The notes under the pieces were generated by a model. It worked only from the letters and a program-made list of their open reading frames with translations, searched no databases and was not told the DNA's origin. A stretch of 64,000 bases of DNA from Onchocerca lupi (taxonomy: Eukaryota > Nematoda > Chromadorea > Rhabditida > Onchocercidae): contig JAOVVO010000356.1 of the NCBI GenBank assembly GCA_028564675.1, positions 1 to 64,000 on the forward strand. The letters run 5' to 3'. Below, piece by piece: positions 12,858 to 27,828 of the stretch. A program made the position numbers and the translations under genes. Position 1 is the first letter of the stretch, and each line of letters begins with the position of its first letter.

Positions 12858-15800
12858 TCAAGAGGAAATAATCAACTGATATATTTCGTTCATATTCGCT
12901 GTTGCTGCTGTATGACGTGATTTCAGCGATAACTGCAATGAAATGAGAAATAAATCAAACATATTGAAGAGAGAAAAAAAAAAAAAAAAAAACAATTGAG
13001 AAAAATTTCATAAAAACATCTTTACTAATGCTTAGAATTAATCCATTTGATCAATATACTATATCAGTACACTTTATTTATATTTGAATCAATATTTTCG
13101 TATTACAAAAAAAAAAAGAAAACACTTACTGTAAGAGGTTGTGATACTTCTTGCATTTTAAGTTCCGAAAGAACATAGATGTGATTGGTATATTTGATGG
13201 AATGATAAAGTAATTCTTGTCCTTCTACATTTCGACGAGCTACTGTGAATATATTATTTTGCTGCAGTTTGGTACATATGTCATCTGTAATAAAAAAAAG
13301 AGCAAAGCTTGCGAAAATCTAAAAAGTTAAAGTCTTCTACATTATCTCAACAAAACTGAAAACACTTTTTTTTTTAATCATTTACTTGAATTATAAATTC
13401 GTGTTATGCTTTACTGGCAACTCTATGTATCTCATTCTTACTGTAGATATGAAAAGTTTTTTCACTAGTTGTGGGAAAGAATGCAATATACCCATCATAA
13501 TACGAGCAAAAACAATAGCTTCCCGAAAAATGAACATATTGAAACATTAAAAAAGCGACTTTATTAAAAACAACTATAAATAATAATTAATGATAATAAA
13601 TATGTAAGGAAGAGGAAGATGTCATCATTCTGAATCTTCTTAAATTTTAAAAATCAAAGCCTTTCCTCGCATATTTCTTGTGATATTACTTGTCAACGAA
13701 ATATTTTGATTTAAAAAAATTCAACAGTACAATAGCATCAACTATCAATTTCGAATTCTTCTATCAGCTATAAATCAAATATTAAAATTCTACAGTTTTC
13801 ACCACTGAAGCGTAGTGATATGTGCTTAGTAGATCAACATATATAAATCTACCTTTGAATAAAACAAAATACATAAGAGATCTACCCATATTCCCAGATT
13901 TATCATGTATAGTAACTGAAATTACATAGCGTTTATAGCCTCATTCATGAATAGCACTAAAGAGATTAAAAAAAGAATTAAAAGCAAAAAATATTAACAA
14001 ACCTGCGCTAAGACCTCTGACATTATTGATAGCAAATTGTACTTCATTTTGTTCCGGTATTTCTTTCCACATTTGCAAAAAATCTCGTTTATCCATTTGA
14101 CCCCCTTCATCAAAATACATGTTCAGCGGTACGATAGTGGCAAAGTAGAACACACCAACATCATTTTTTATAGCTACCTGAAGTTAAAAAAATGCAGTAG
14201 AAGTAGAGACTGATCAAGCTACTAAAACTTCGTGAACATTCAATGCATTGCATCTGCTGCAGTATAACTGCAAATCAAGCAGGGATTGTCATTAATCTAC
14301 TGAATAAGCCTCTTGTGCCGTCGTGCAGCATTTATTTTAATTCATTTGCTAGTTTTATGAAACAAAAATTAAAAGGTAATTACGTCATTAAAAATCAAAT
14401 TGGATTAACAACTGCTTAAGCTTATGTTGGATATAAAGACAAAAGACGTTTTTGCAAAATGACACAAGGCTAAACAGTATATCAAAAGCCTATAATTCAC
14501 AATTATTAATATTAACACTAGAAAAGCAATCCAGCTATTTCTCCACTCATCTATTACGTCAATAGGTACATCTCAGAAAATGAATTTTTTCTTTTTTTGT
14601 CATAAGATCAAATAAAATTGGCAAAACTACTTCAACCCATTTTTTGTTCTTGAAATAATTCTTGTTCTTGATTCTGATTCCAAATCTCATCTATAAGACA
14701 TCTCATCCCAACAACCTTAATAATGGAATATCTACTCCTTTATGAAAATTATGAAATAGTGACACAAAATTGCTGTCAAATAATGAACCTGTAAATTAGT
14801 AAGTGGTTCCATCTTCTGTACTGGACCATTTGTGTGGCACGGAAGTGAAGTTTGTACTGATTGATTTGGGTAAAGTGGTGAATTTATTTGAAGTGATTCG
14901 GCTGGAATTAGACCAAACCTAAAATATATGAAGTTTTTTTTGATTTAAAAAGTATCTATCATATAATTATTTTCTTCTTCGTTTTGCCTTCCGAATAATT
15001 TTCTGCACCAAAATTGATCAAACAATTTCAACCAATCAATTAAAAATCCAAAAAACTATTTTTCAGACTCTCAAAAAACGGCTAATGTTGTTCTATTTTT
15101 GCTAATTTGCAATAAAAATGCTTTAATGGGTAAAATCTAAGAAAACTGAATAATATCAACTATACTAGAGGAATTGATAACGACTAAAAAGTCAAGCAAC
15201 TTTATCATGGAGCTTTGAAAATGGCTTCAGCATATTTGAAACATCCATTGCTACTTACGAATTTTTGTTAAATTGAATAGCAAATCCAGTGAAAGGCTGC
15301 ATTGCACGATTCGTAAAAGTCATATCCATGAAAATTTGCCCACCGCGACGGAAGAAAGTTCCCTCAATTTGTGTGCCTTTACCTTTACTAGCCTCCAACC
15401 AAACCTGAAGTTAAAAAATGACCAATTTTGAAAATCTTCATAAATACCAAGATATGAATGAGGCAAAAGAATAAAAATTATGAAGGTAGAGAAAAAAGAA
15501 TTTATACAAAGAAATGCACAGGAATTTTGCATGCATTGGATTATAACATATTTTTGAATCACAAAAAACTGATAGAATGTTTCCGCTACTTGAAATTTAT
15601 GTCAGCTAACATATTCTAGAAAATGAGAAATAAGCTCAAATGAAATTTTTTGTCATCAAAACTAAAAAGATTCGAAAAATTCACAGTTTTTGGAGCCACA
15701 TATCCTGTTTGACCAGAAAGAATTGGTGCATCCATTACAGGTCCACCAAAAAGATCATTCAAACTGGTGAATGGATTAGAAATTGGGTTAGTGACTGGAG

Positions 15801-18800
15801 CTGGTGCTGCTAGACCAATTGATGGAATTGTTGTCTTAAATATGCGAATATCACATTCTTCAAATAAGTATGGTCAATTAATTAAAATCAAACTCGAAAA
15901 TGAGAACTCTCAAAATCGGAAATCATATGCCCATCTAATTACATCTGATTTTTCTTTGGCTTCCAAAAAAATCACTGATTTCTGGATTGAACAACAAAAG
16001 GCATTTATTCCTATCGCTTTTTCCAACAAAGAAGTGAAAACAAACTTGTCCAGAAGAAACTGCAGGTGCAGGAGGGACAGGTGCTGGTGGAGGAGCACCA
16101 AAAATCCCACCAGCACTTGTCTGAGGAAGTGACACTTGAGTTGGTAGTGTAGGTGGTGAATAAGTTCCACCAACATCACCAAGCAATCCATCAGATCCGA
16201 GACCTAACAAATCATCGAGACCGGAAGACATTGGTGCCGGCTGATAGGAACCCATACCTATATTTCAATTTAAAACAGAAAAATTACAACTGAAAAACAT
16301 TCCTGAAATGTAGAAGAATGCTTTGAAATCTGAATCCCAAAAAATCTAGATGAAGCCTAAATTGGAATTTTTTAGGCTTTTACATTCAAATGTACTGTAT
16401 TACCATGCGTAGAGACGCCAGTAGTTGGTACTGACAAGTCAAGTGATAAAAGATTAGCGATTAATGTATCTTGCGATGGTATTACTGTTGGCGCTTGCGC
16501 TGCGTCCGTTACACCACTTGGTCGATTTGTCGAATCACCAGCTTCTGCCATAGTTTGAATTGTCCTGAAACACGTATCTAAAAGTGAACATAAATACTCA
16601 GTCTCGCTTTAAACATTTTCAAAAACAACGATTATTTTAAGTTCATAATATGAAAGATAATATGAACTTAGAATAATCCATTCAAGCATCAAGAAGAATT
16701 TCCCATTTTAATCTGATCACTTTTTTTATATAAATGAAAGATGCATATCGCAAAACGGAAACACACTTCGACAAACGGCACTACCAAGGATTGATTAGCG
16801 AAAGATATACTCAGTAGTATGAAGTAATATGAAGACCATCATTAACATTAAAAAAACTAATTGAAGTGTAGAGAATTGAGTTCTCAAGTTAAAAATCTTT
16901 CAAGAACAATGTTGAAAAATCCAAAAAAGTGGTGAATCCTACTCATATTACCGAAAATGAGCAAAATAAACTCATTTTCCTTCAAATTATTATCATATAA
17001 ACAAACAAATGATATCAAATTTCATTTTGGATCAGTTTCAACTTAAACGTACTATCATATATGTTTAGGATGATTGTCCCTATTATTAAATCTCCTTATG
17101 GCTACATGTTAGCTGCTAAGGAAAAAAATAAATAATAAAAATATAAGGAGATCAAATAAACAGAATCGTCTCTTTTAGAAGAAAAGAATTGCATGCAATA
17201 GAATCGACAGAAAATTGTGGAATAGCTAGAAGATGAACTGCATTATATGACCGAACAATCCCGGTAACACTTATGCAATATAGCTGCAATTCACCAAATT
17301 AACTTGCTCTAGTTTAAAAAAGATTGTGTAATCTTTTCACTTTCTTCAACAAGTGAATTAGTCATCAGGTTCAAGTTTCTATAAAAATTCTCAAAATATA
17401 TTCTGTACAATGTAAAATGAATGCAAAGATGGAAAAAAAAAAAAAGCAAATTATGCAAATAATTTAATGCTCACCCCGCAGCAACATTTGCCGTCTTCAA
17501 AGGATGTTTCGTGATATCAACGAAAGATGACGGTGGTTTATGGTAGACAGACGCTAGCGAACCAATATGACCAACAAGTTGATCCAATAATGATGGCTCT
17601 AGCAAATCCGTTTCTTCCGAAATAAGCGGTTTTTCAGCCAACACAACCTAGCGAATTGAATTTTACTAAAAAGCAGGAAAGAAACTATTGGATAATCAAA
17701 TTCTCACTGTTGTTTTTTCGCGTCATTCATCCATCACCGCTTTTAAAAATCTAGTAGCATTCTTCAAATTATTCTTCCAATGATACTAATGAAAAAAAAA
17801 AAAAAAAAAAACAATAAAAATTATAAATCTATTTCTTACATTAAATTTATTTCAAATATATTGCTGTTTTCTGAGAATTCTACTAATATTTGTTAATGAA
17901 TGAAGAAACTATTGTTATACATTACTAATTCTTTAGAAGAGATTGATCATTTTTTCGAATTCATTGAATAGTGAAAATTAAATTATCACCTCTTTTGCAG
18001 CAGCTGGGTCAGCACTTAACAAACGCCAGTAAATGTATCCACGATCACGCAAATCTGGATTATCACTATCCTGAGTAGTCAAAGACAACACTCGTTGAAC
18101 AAGCTGTTGTGTTTCACTCGGCCGTTTTAAAAATAACTTAACTACTGCCGTAAGCAATTGTAGCTGGACCTAAAATAGGAAAAAATCTAACTTTCCAAAA
18201 AAAAAAATGTGAGTTTCAATAAAAAGAGTTTACATAAAAACACAGCCACTGTAGACAAGAATATGCATCAAAACTGTTATCTGAAATTAAAAGAATCAAT
18301 ATCAAATGTCAGAAATAACTAAAACGCAAAAACTTCGCAGCAAATTTAATCAAACAGTTTCCCAACCGGACTTTATAAGCATTATATTGGAAAAGTAAGA
18401 CTGCTGGAAGTGCAATCTGTAAATTTGAAACGATTCATTCTTACCTGCGTATTTTCATCATGAAAGCCTTCAACAAAAGATTCCAATAATTCATCTGCAT
18501 TATCTATACGCTCTGCATATTCCCCAATGATCCAAATCATTGACGCACGAGCTTCCGGTTCATCTAGTGTATCCAGATTTTCACAAAGTGTAGAGATTAT
18601 ACTTTCATATTTGTTTGGATATTTGCGAAAGATATCCTAGAAATTTTAAAATGGAATCATTAAAATATTTTGCTCAAAAAAAAAAAAAAACAATAGATAA
18701 CAAAATACATTAAACTGACAAAGAAATTGCATCTTTGTGAGTTTGAAGGTTAGGTTACCTAATAAACTCAATGTAGTATATTAAAAAATGTTGACATTTC

Positions 18801-21800
18801 TGAATTCAAGTACGGATTAAATGTATAATTCCAAAGTCAGGAAACTTTTTTGTTTTTATTACCATTACTTACTTTATTTATCTAAAATTAACTGATAATA
18901 GTATTTAATACGTGAAATTACTTTATTTCTCAAAATAATACTTTGCACCAAAAACTAATTTTAAGCACTCAAAGAAACAAACGAAATAATATATTTTTTG
19001 CAAAAAATATGCAAAAAAAAAAAAGAAAAAAACTATAACGAACCTTAATAACAACAACAGCTTCCTGAACAACATAATTCACCTTAGTCTGGATCAAATC
19101 CAATAATGTACTAACACATTTTTCAGCACTTTGTTCCACTTTGATCGCGCAACGACCAATTGCACGAACTGCTTTCCTTACAAAATCGACATCCACTTCT
19201 GTCGCATATCTATGAAAATTGTGATTTTTTTGGTATAATCTAACAAACTGTTTCTCAGAGCCTCTAGAAAAGACACAGAAATTCACTAAGAATCAAAAAA
19301 ATCACTGTCAACAACATCATAAAACATGACAGACTCAATATTCACAACCAGATGATCACAATTATCTTTTGAAGGAGAATCATTTTTAAAATCCCCATTA
19401 TTTCACCTTGATACTGCCTACTATATCTTACCACAATTTTAAACCCAGTAGAGATTACTTTGATTTACTTGAAAGCACAATCATAGAAATATTAGATGCG
19501 CTCAAATGCCAAATTTGTCTTTATATTTCAAACCATTTTTCCTTAAATAAAAATCAACGAAACTTATAGAAAATAATTCAGATCATTTATTCTGAAATCT
19601 AAATTCACTTTGTGACCCATTAATGTGCAATTTTCAGCTAGTGAAAGACGCCTGGAAGATATCTCAATATTTTTTAAATAGTAAATGAAGTGAAACACTT
19701 TTTTCTCAATAACAATTAAAGCTACATATCTACTTTCGTACAAAATCATTCATTGGCTGCTTGCTAAACACAAATCTCACATTTTCGGTAAGCAGTTGAA
19801 ATAAAGCTTACTCTTTCAGCTCACTAAGTACTTGATTAATATTATTTTGCTGTGCAAGACGAATCATTATATCAAGCTTCTCCATTTTCACGTAGATTGG
19901 ATCGTTGTATTTCACGAAAAATACCTTCATTTCTTGTTTCAGAATTTCTGGCCTAAAAAAAAAATTGAATTCGAGGAGAATTCTAAATCTAACCTTGATT
20001 TCAATATTTTATTTCCCTAAAAAAGAACTCAATTCATGAAAAATCCGAAATCCATTTAATTTTACAATTTTTATTAATTATGTTGGTTATAATGTTTAAA
20101 TTTGTCGCCAAGATTTCATGAATTTGTCAAAGACAAACCTTTTTTGCACAATCAAGTTGATATTCCGCAATGCTACATATTGAGTTTCAGGCTCAGCAGA
20201 AAGTAATGTAACCATTGGCGGTGCAAGCTTCTTCGTTAATTGTCCAATGAACTCCGAATTTTCCGGTAGCATTTCCATTAACTTCATGAGAACTTTCACA
20301 GTCGACAAAACAACAGCTGCATTTGCATGAGCTAGACGAGGACTAATGCGCTCACAGATGCTGCAACATGTAGAATATCATCCATGAGAAATCTTATTTG
20401 GCAAATTTTTTTACTGAGTTGTATAACTCAATAAAACTTTGTCCATGTAATTCACAGTCAAATTAATTGTCTTAATGTAAGATGATTGGGATAATTAAAA
20501 AGTATTACATTAAAAATATACATCAGTTAAAATTAATCTCCAAATAAGATATGTAAAATCGGCCTGAAGAAAACAGCCCAGAAAGGTTTCATACTTGATT
20601 CAATATCATTACACCGATTTTGACGAAAATTTTGGCGATAAAACATGCTAAGTGATATCTTTTTAAGCAACTTTATTTCTGTTAGGTTCACAAACATCAA
20701 ATGTCAATGATTTTAAAACTAAGCAAAAGTTCCACGTATCAAGCAAGTACTGAAAATCGACTTTTAAATAGAACTTCAAGAAAAAAAAAAAAAAAAAAGC
20801 AATCAAGACAAACTTTTGTGCTTCTCGTTCATCTTTTGGTTGATATGATGATAGAGCATCCAAAATAAACACTTGTCCCCACTCAGTACATTCGTTTAAT
20901 GCTGTTAGCAACTTATTTATGGTTTGCGAATTAATCTCGATAAGAACATGTGATTCATTGATTTCTGCTAATGCTGCTACTGCATTTGCTACTACCTGAA
21001 ACACACTCCAAAAAAATGATATCTTGAGCAGAATCATTTGGCAATACAAAGAAAAAAAAAAATAAAGACAAGACTATATTATCAATCCTTTTGAGTACTT
21101 GTTCGAATCCAAAGCATTCGCCAGAATTATATTCTGCACAGAACTGGAATTCAAAAGCAGTAGAAATCTCTAATTTCTTATTTTTTCCTTCATGGAATAT
21201 AGGAAGAAGCAAAAATAACGGCTATAACCCAAATTAGCATATTCCACAACCATCAATTAAGTCTGTGTGATCTTTCCATTTGTTTGAAATAACAAACTTC
21301 TATTAGCTACGCTTCTATAACAGCTTCCGATCACTACTAATTAATAAAATTTTCTTACTTCCTTAGAAGTGAATTGAAGCAATAGATATATTTCTGGGAA
21401 AAGGAAAAAATTATGAAAACAAGGAAAAAAGCTAACCATAGGATTGGAATCACTCAACAAGTCGTTAAGTAAATCGACGAATCCTTGATCCTCCACAAGC
21501 GAAGCGTTGATATCATGCAATTTTGCTACGCAAACTGCTGCAGTCTTGCGAACATATGGATCTTCATCCTTCATACATTTACGCAACGGTTCACACAGAT
21601 ATTCCGTTATCTAAATTTTAAAATTGAAATTTAGACAAATTTAATCTGAAGTCTTTTTTGCCTGTAAATTGGAATTTATTGCAAATCGTTATTTTCTTTT
21701 CTGCTTGCTTCTCACTTTCATGCAGATCTGAAAAAAACTCCAATATGGTTTATTTGAAAAAAAAAAACTTACTTTATCAACTCGTATGCAACCCATTGTT

Positions 21801-23090
21801 CGTACAGCTAATGCTCGGATCAATGGATTCGGATCCTCACAATCCTTAAAAGATTTTTCTTCTATATTTTCGGAAAAAAAAAATTACTCCAACAGTATAG
21901 AAAATGAACTAAATCATTTTCCTAATTTTATATTATTTTTCAGTATTCAAACATAGAAAAACAACTGAGAATTAGATGACTTTTTATGTATACTGTAATC
22001 TCAGTATTTCAACCGAAGGTCCAGCTAACATTAAACATCAGCAATGCAATGTGATTTAATCATCAAAAACAATCATACTATCACTGCGAAACTCACAACA
22101 CTTGTTCAAGTAATTCAACGTTTTAGGAGCGACTGAAAATTTTAAAAGAGAAAGAAACTGACTTTCACAAACGTATTAACCGCCATAATTGCAAGATCTG
22201 GTTGGCTTTTGGCATAATTCATCAAATAGAGGTAAACTAGTTTCTTCAGTTCAACATTGTCTGTTTGCATACAATTCACCACATCCGGAAATAGTGCACT
22301 GAAAAATCGAATTTGGAAATATTACCTGAATTTTAAAAACAACTGCACGAAAAATTGATCGATAATGAAATATAAATTGAATGATATAATTCACAAAAAT
22401 ATAGTAATCTCTATCAAGTTATTAAGTTGCACGAATATTCTGCGTACAATTTAAAGAATTATGGCATTAAAACCGAATATCCTGATCATTATCGTTCATG
22501 ACCATAGCGATCATAATAATTAATAATATGAATATAAAAATTGCTAAATTCAGCAAAAAAGTACCTAACATCTTTGCCGACAGTCATGCTTGCAATAACT
22601 TTCTTCACCGCTTCTCTCTTCTTTTCCTTTTTATCCGAATTCAGTTCATTTTTTAGTTCAAATATTTCACCTGGAAATAATTCAAGGAATAGAGGTGATT
22701 TCACAATCTACTTTTCTTAAATCAATTCTAAAACAAACTCAAGATATGAAAACAAGGTAAACATACAGCAATTTTAAAATTTTTTAAACTAATTTCTTCC
22801 CCTATTATTTTGGTAACACTCAGAAGTGTAAGCAAATCTATCGTCACTATTGAATCGTATAACAAAGTTAACAAAGATTAAAAGGGATATATTACTGAAG
22901 TATTGTTACATAAAGATCTGACTATTTTATTAGAATACAGGAAAATTTTGAAATAACAGCAATCTGGTTCAAATATATTAAAACTTATGACGCTTGGATT
23001 ACAACTTAAATCTGAAAGACAAATTTTATCACATTAACCGATAAGAAGTTAACCTTTTTTGGTGGTTGTGAAATATTTTGAATCGGTCAT
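12858..23090 (-). CDS. apb-1: AP-1/AP-2 complex beta subunit (beta-adaptin), 20 exons
   Basis: Exons in transcript order: 23054-23090, 22565-22670, 22163-22298, 21773-21844, 21437-21610, 20814-20995, 20139-20360, 19812-19952, 19044-19209, 18445-18636, 17990-18169, 17475-17647, 16404-16564, 16046-16257, 15685-15834, 15259-15404, 14789-14918, 14003-14177, 13130-13284, 12858-12932. That is 2985 nt, 994 aa, slightly longer than mammalian beta1 (about 950). Residues 1-593 are the HEAT-repeat trunk, nearly identical to animal beta1/beta2 (KKEKKREAVKKVIASMTVGK; YVRKTAAVCVAKLHDIN). The hinge, about 594-760, is Pro/Gly-rich with a clathrin box LLSLD at 632-636. The appendage is about 765-994; Trp897 (FLQMWKE) and Tyr945 match the platform residues that bind endocytic adaptors. 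The protein links clathrin to cargo at the trans-Golgi/endosome and, as C. elegans APB-1 is thought to serve both complexes, at the plasma membrane. The start fits the family N-terminus MTDSKYF and lies 10 nt after a splice acceptor. Confidence 0.97.
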
Positions 23091-23110
23091 TACGAATTAC
23101 CTGCAAAAAT
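23091..23110 (-). promoter_or_regulatory. Splice acceptor just upstream of the apb-1 start
   Basis: On the minus strand, ATTTTTGCAG ends at 23101 and leaves a 10-nt leader (GTAATTCGTA) before the ATG at 23090. No upstream coding exon reads into it. It is either the spliced-leader trans-splice site or the end of a 5' UTR intron. Confidence 0.6.
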
Positions 23111-25035
23111 TAAAAATTTCATAAGAATTAGTTTCATTGCATTATTGCAAAGAAAATGTGAGAAACGCAAGTACTTCGAGTGAGTATGATAATTGATTTT
23201 AAGGATGTAACCCGAGATATCACAAAAAGATATGATATTCCTTGGTGATTTCGTATGAGATTTCTCGGCAATTTCGAAAATAATTTCGTCCTGATATAAA
23301 AAATCTGATCCAAATCCAATCCGAATTTAAGTGCTTTAATTTAATATCGTTACTAAACAGTATTTCATTATATATTTTGCCCACAACTGAACTACTCAAC
23401 TAATGGATGTTATTTCTGACAAATTTTTAACTTTTCACCACATCATTAAACTTCATCTCATTTTTTAACAGATGAGTTCGAAATTTAAAAAAAAAACTGG
23501 AACTATGCTGGCATTACTTACTTCCAATTTCAATATTTAATAATTTATCCGTAAATCACGTAAAAATTCCATTCATTCCAACGTCCCATTCAAATACACG
23601 TCAAAACTAAATATTTGAATAAGAAAGATCTATAATGACGCATTGAAAATTTCACCATTTTTTACATAATCGGCAGCTTTTCATTAATAAAAAAATGTAA
23701 TTCTTTATTTTAATCCAAATTCTCATATTTCTGAAAAACATAATTTTCGGGAAAGCAACAAATATGTTGTGACGAGAAGATAAAGAACTAGCAAAAATAT
23801 TCTTTTAGTATTCGTAATTGAAAAATCAACAGAATTGATGCTATTCCGAACTAAAAAGTGGAATAGAATTCACATGGTACTAAAATAGAAAACTATGAAT
23901 TGAAAAGCTTTTATCTTCATAAATGCAATGCATTTAGAATTAGCTTTCTATAGCTTCTAATAATTGTTTTAAATATTCAGAAACTTCAAGAACAAAATGA
24001 AAGAAAACTATTATTGCTTAATTATTTGTACACATCTTGCAAATGATTTCACACTCAGAAAAAAAAAAAAAGAATATGTTCACATTCTTGATGATACTGA
24101 CACGATTAAAGCAGTATGCATGACTTGATCATCTGGATCACATGTGATTTTCAATAAATCACTATGACTTGATTACAATCTCAACAGTGAGATTTTCAAT
24201 TAAAGCACCAATATTTGATTGCAATCTCAATAATGCAAAAATTGAGAAAATAATTGGCAACTGGATCTTATTTATCAGATAATATTTATACATTATGCAT
24301 TTAAAAAAAAAAGCACATTATGATCAAAATAATCTGGTCATTTCTGTAATAAATCTTATTTGCAAAATTTCATACGTCACACAAGGAGAAATTGTATTTT
24401 TAAACAAATACCTACAAAAATTGACAAAAAAAAAAAAAGAAAAAAAAAGAAGAATGACCAGAGGAAAGTTTAATTGAAACAGTAGCAGACACATTCATGA
24501 TAAAAGGAGAGTACTGCTAGTTGAAATTGATTGTTATACATTATTTCAAAAATAGTACTGAAATACGAGAATCAGGAAGAGAAATCATAATAAACTCTTG
24601 AAAGTGCTAGAAATTAAAATTTCAAAAATTAAACAAACATAATGTCGCCTGCTTGTCATTCATTCTCGAGGCCAACATTAATACAAATCATTAAAGTGTA
24701 AAGAATTCACGATCAAAACTCTCTACGAAACTTATAAAATCTCCCACTCAATTACTACATATACTTTTAAATTAATTGAAACAGCAATACCATAACAATA
24801 ATCACATTTCTACAACAAGAATTCTTATCATAAAAAAATATTAATTCTATTGGATATTTTTCTCTTCCTCTCTCTGGAGTGATATAAATGTTCACAGTAT
24901 TTACTTCATATACAATAACTACTAAAGCAATTACTACTACTACACAAATTCAATAAGGATTTAAGATTAAAAATTCATAAATTCTTTTTATAAAAATACA
25001 AACAATTCAAAAATATACGAAAAATTAACAAAATA

Positions 25036-25299
25036 TTACATAAAACTGTAAAAGGAAAGATTAAAAATGATACGCACAAATCTTAAAATTTCAGCATCTA
25101 TCATCACTTCATCGTTTAATACAATCAAATTGACAACCTACCCGATAAAAAGAAAAAAAAAAAAACTTCAGAAAAAAAAACAAACCTAATTCATTGAAAA
25201 TCTTGCTATTTCATAAAAATAAATAAAGCAATGATTTATTACGATTGATGAAATATTTCCTACCTGAAAATAAGCACGAATGTTATTCGTTACTTTCAT
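25036..25299 (-). CDS. Possible small two-exon gene, unknown function
   Basis: Candidate exons on the minus strand are 25264-25299 (ATG start, MKVTNNIRAYFQ) and 25036-25137, joined in phase 0 across a 126-bp intron with donor CAG|GTAGG and acceptor GGGTAG. The product would be 45 aa, with an acidic middle (VLNDEVMIDAEILRF) and a hydrophobic end. An acceptor-like TTTTAG lies 8 nt upstream of the ATG, as for a trans-spliced gene. I do not recognise the sequence. It could instead be 5' UTR exons of apb-1 (same strand, 2 kb downstream), or chance. The sequence-like residues and well-placed splice signals are the only support. Confidence 0.25.
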
Positions 25300-26906
25300 C
25301 TTCCTCCTAAAACTTCATATTTCCATCATTTCATTATCACTCATATAATATAGTTATTGTTGGTGAATATGCAAATCACAAACTTCTTCATAAATATCAA
25401 ATTTAACCTATCTTCTTCCCTTCAGAATAACTTCTTAATAACTTTTAACTCTTCTACTTTCAATGCACCTCATAACAATTTATGATCTTCACATACTAAT
25501 ATGAGGTCACGAATTTCTACGAGTATTTCCACCAGTAATTTTCGCAGAGAATTTATGTTTCCTAAATGCTTTTTCTAAAAAAAAAAAAAGAAAAAAAAAA
25601 TTGTTTCCTAAAAAATTCCAGCATCTGAACAAAAAAGCTTTTCTAGCAATTACTCATTAATTTTGTAACTTGTAATAACTTTGTAATCATTGCTAACATG
25701 ATTCATATTATCATATTCTACTGTTACGATTTATATCACCTCTTTTGTCAATATGATTGCTTTGCAATTCTCTATCAGAAACAATAATCAAATGAAATTA
25801 CAATTTCAAGAATCGTTAAAAAATAATTTCAATATTTGAATTCGAAATATATCATCACAAAAATTCACAGGATGATGGAATATTATCGTTCTCATAATTT
25901 CAAAAATAATTTAGAGGATGATACGTGATATTGCAGTTCATTATTATTAGAATTTACTGGACTGGAGAATACAATCAAAATCGGATAACCCAATATTAAC
26001 CGGAAATATTTACAACAGGTGAATTAGGATATTATCACTGCCCTACACTCAAATAATATCCGAAAACTCTGACTCACAAATATGAAAAATATTATACATC
26101 AAAAGGGAAAAATAGAGGATAATCAAAAGCAAATAACAAATGACCGGGAAAACAATGCACGTTTGACAATAAAATTTGTCCCATCAAAAGTTGAAGGAAA
26201 AAACAGAAGTCAAAAAAATAGAAGCATAAAATTAAAACATATAATGACTGAATTATCATATTTAAAAAGGATTCTAGCCATACTAAAAAATAACTTTATA
26301 TAGCATTTCAATATTAAGCTAAAATTCTTTGATATAAATTATCATCTAGTTTCATCTTCTTCAGCTGAAGAGATTGCCAATGTTCACAAATGATTACCGA
26401 TGAAAACATCAATGCCATTTCAAATTAATCTAAGCCAAAATTCCAAAATGATTACAAGCAGCAGGAGACCATTTATTTATCTAATCAATAACTCATCTCT
26501 GTATCTTTTTTTCATCAACTCATTAGATGCATGTTGAAAATTCATTAATGTCACGCATTCCCTATGAATTAAACATGTTATAATGAACACCTAATAATTA
26601 AATTTTAAGAAGTTGCGATTATTTCACTTCTATGCCTTGTGGATTCTTTTAGACTTTCAAGTGTATATAAAAAGATAAAAAGATATAAGTAAATTTCTTT
26701 CACAGTCTCACTCATTTCAGTGACATGTTAGAGCAATCATTGTGAACATTTATGAAAGCTATGATATTTCATATATAAAAGAATTTTACAACAAAGTACG
26801 AAAATTTCGCGCCTATAAATGACGGAAACAATTCCCTGAAGCAAACAAAGACTGGACGCAATTCAAGGAACAAAAATAACGAAACTCCCCATTTTGTTTT
26901 AAACAC

Positions 26907-27789
26907 TTATAATTCACTTTTTTCTTTCCTGCAATACAATTCCTTCAACGTTTTCAACTCCTCAATCAATGCTTTGTTTTGATTTTCCAAAACAGCAACA
27001 CGATTTTCTAAACATTTCACATATTCCTTTTTCTTCCGCCTGCATTCTTTCGCTGCTTCTCTATAACAAAGAAAAGTTTTATTATTGGAATATGACGAAG
27101 CATTCTTTCCAAGTTAAAAATCGTTTGATCTAGCAGAGTAGGCATTAACGATTAGGCAAATCCTCAAATGGCAAAATGTACTCAGGAATTTTTAAATAAC
27201 GAAATAATACTAACTGATGACTAAGACCCGATAATCATAATATAAATTTAAAAGTTGGGTACTTTAATAAGTGATAAAGCGAACTGCAAATGGAAGGCGC
27301 ATCTGTAACCAAACTTGAAATTTAATGGTATAATTAATAAAATCATATGAGATAGATCATAAAATTTTAATCATCCCAACAACATCACGATACAGAAAGT
27401 TTTGACAAATGATTCCTGTGATGTAAGATTTTCTTTTAAATAAGTGCGGAAAAAGTCTAGCATTTCTCAAATAAAAAAAGGAAAAAAAAATTACAAATTC
27501 TTAATTCTATATTCCTACAAAACATCGATTTCTATCATTTTCATCTAAAAGTAAAAAGCTGTTTACCTATTTTTCAAGAGCCGTACTTGTCTTTTCCGAG
27601 TACTGTCATCACTTTCTGTGGCTGTTCGACTACTACCAGCCATACCAAGCGGTGATGGGGATGATGTATAACCGGACAACACAGTGGATTGCCAGTCTGC
27701 AATTTCAGTATTTAGTTTCAAAAACGACACCTAAGGTTTTGAAGAGCAAGCGATCGAAAGCCTAAGCAACTGTCGCAAATTTTTAACAA

Positions 27790-27828
<39 letters not shown>

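Larger units (their letters stand above)
23091..26906. other. Intergenic region between crh-1 and apb-1
   Basis: About 3.8 kb of AT-rich DNA with poly-A runs. It probably contains the apb-1 promoter and any 5' UTR exons, and the 3' flank of crh-1. The only coding-like signal is a two-exon minus-strand segment at 25036-25299, listed separately. Open frames at 23134-23319 (minus) and 26082-26303 (plus) look like chance frames. Confidence 0.5.

Noticed and set aside
15767..16132. 121-codon plus-strand open frame
   Set aside because: It is antisense to apb-1 hinge exons 14 and 15, whose minus-strand reading is certain.
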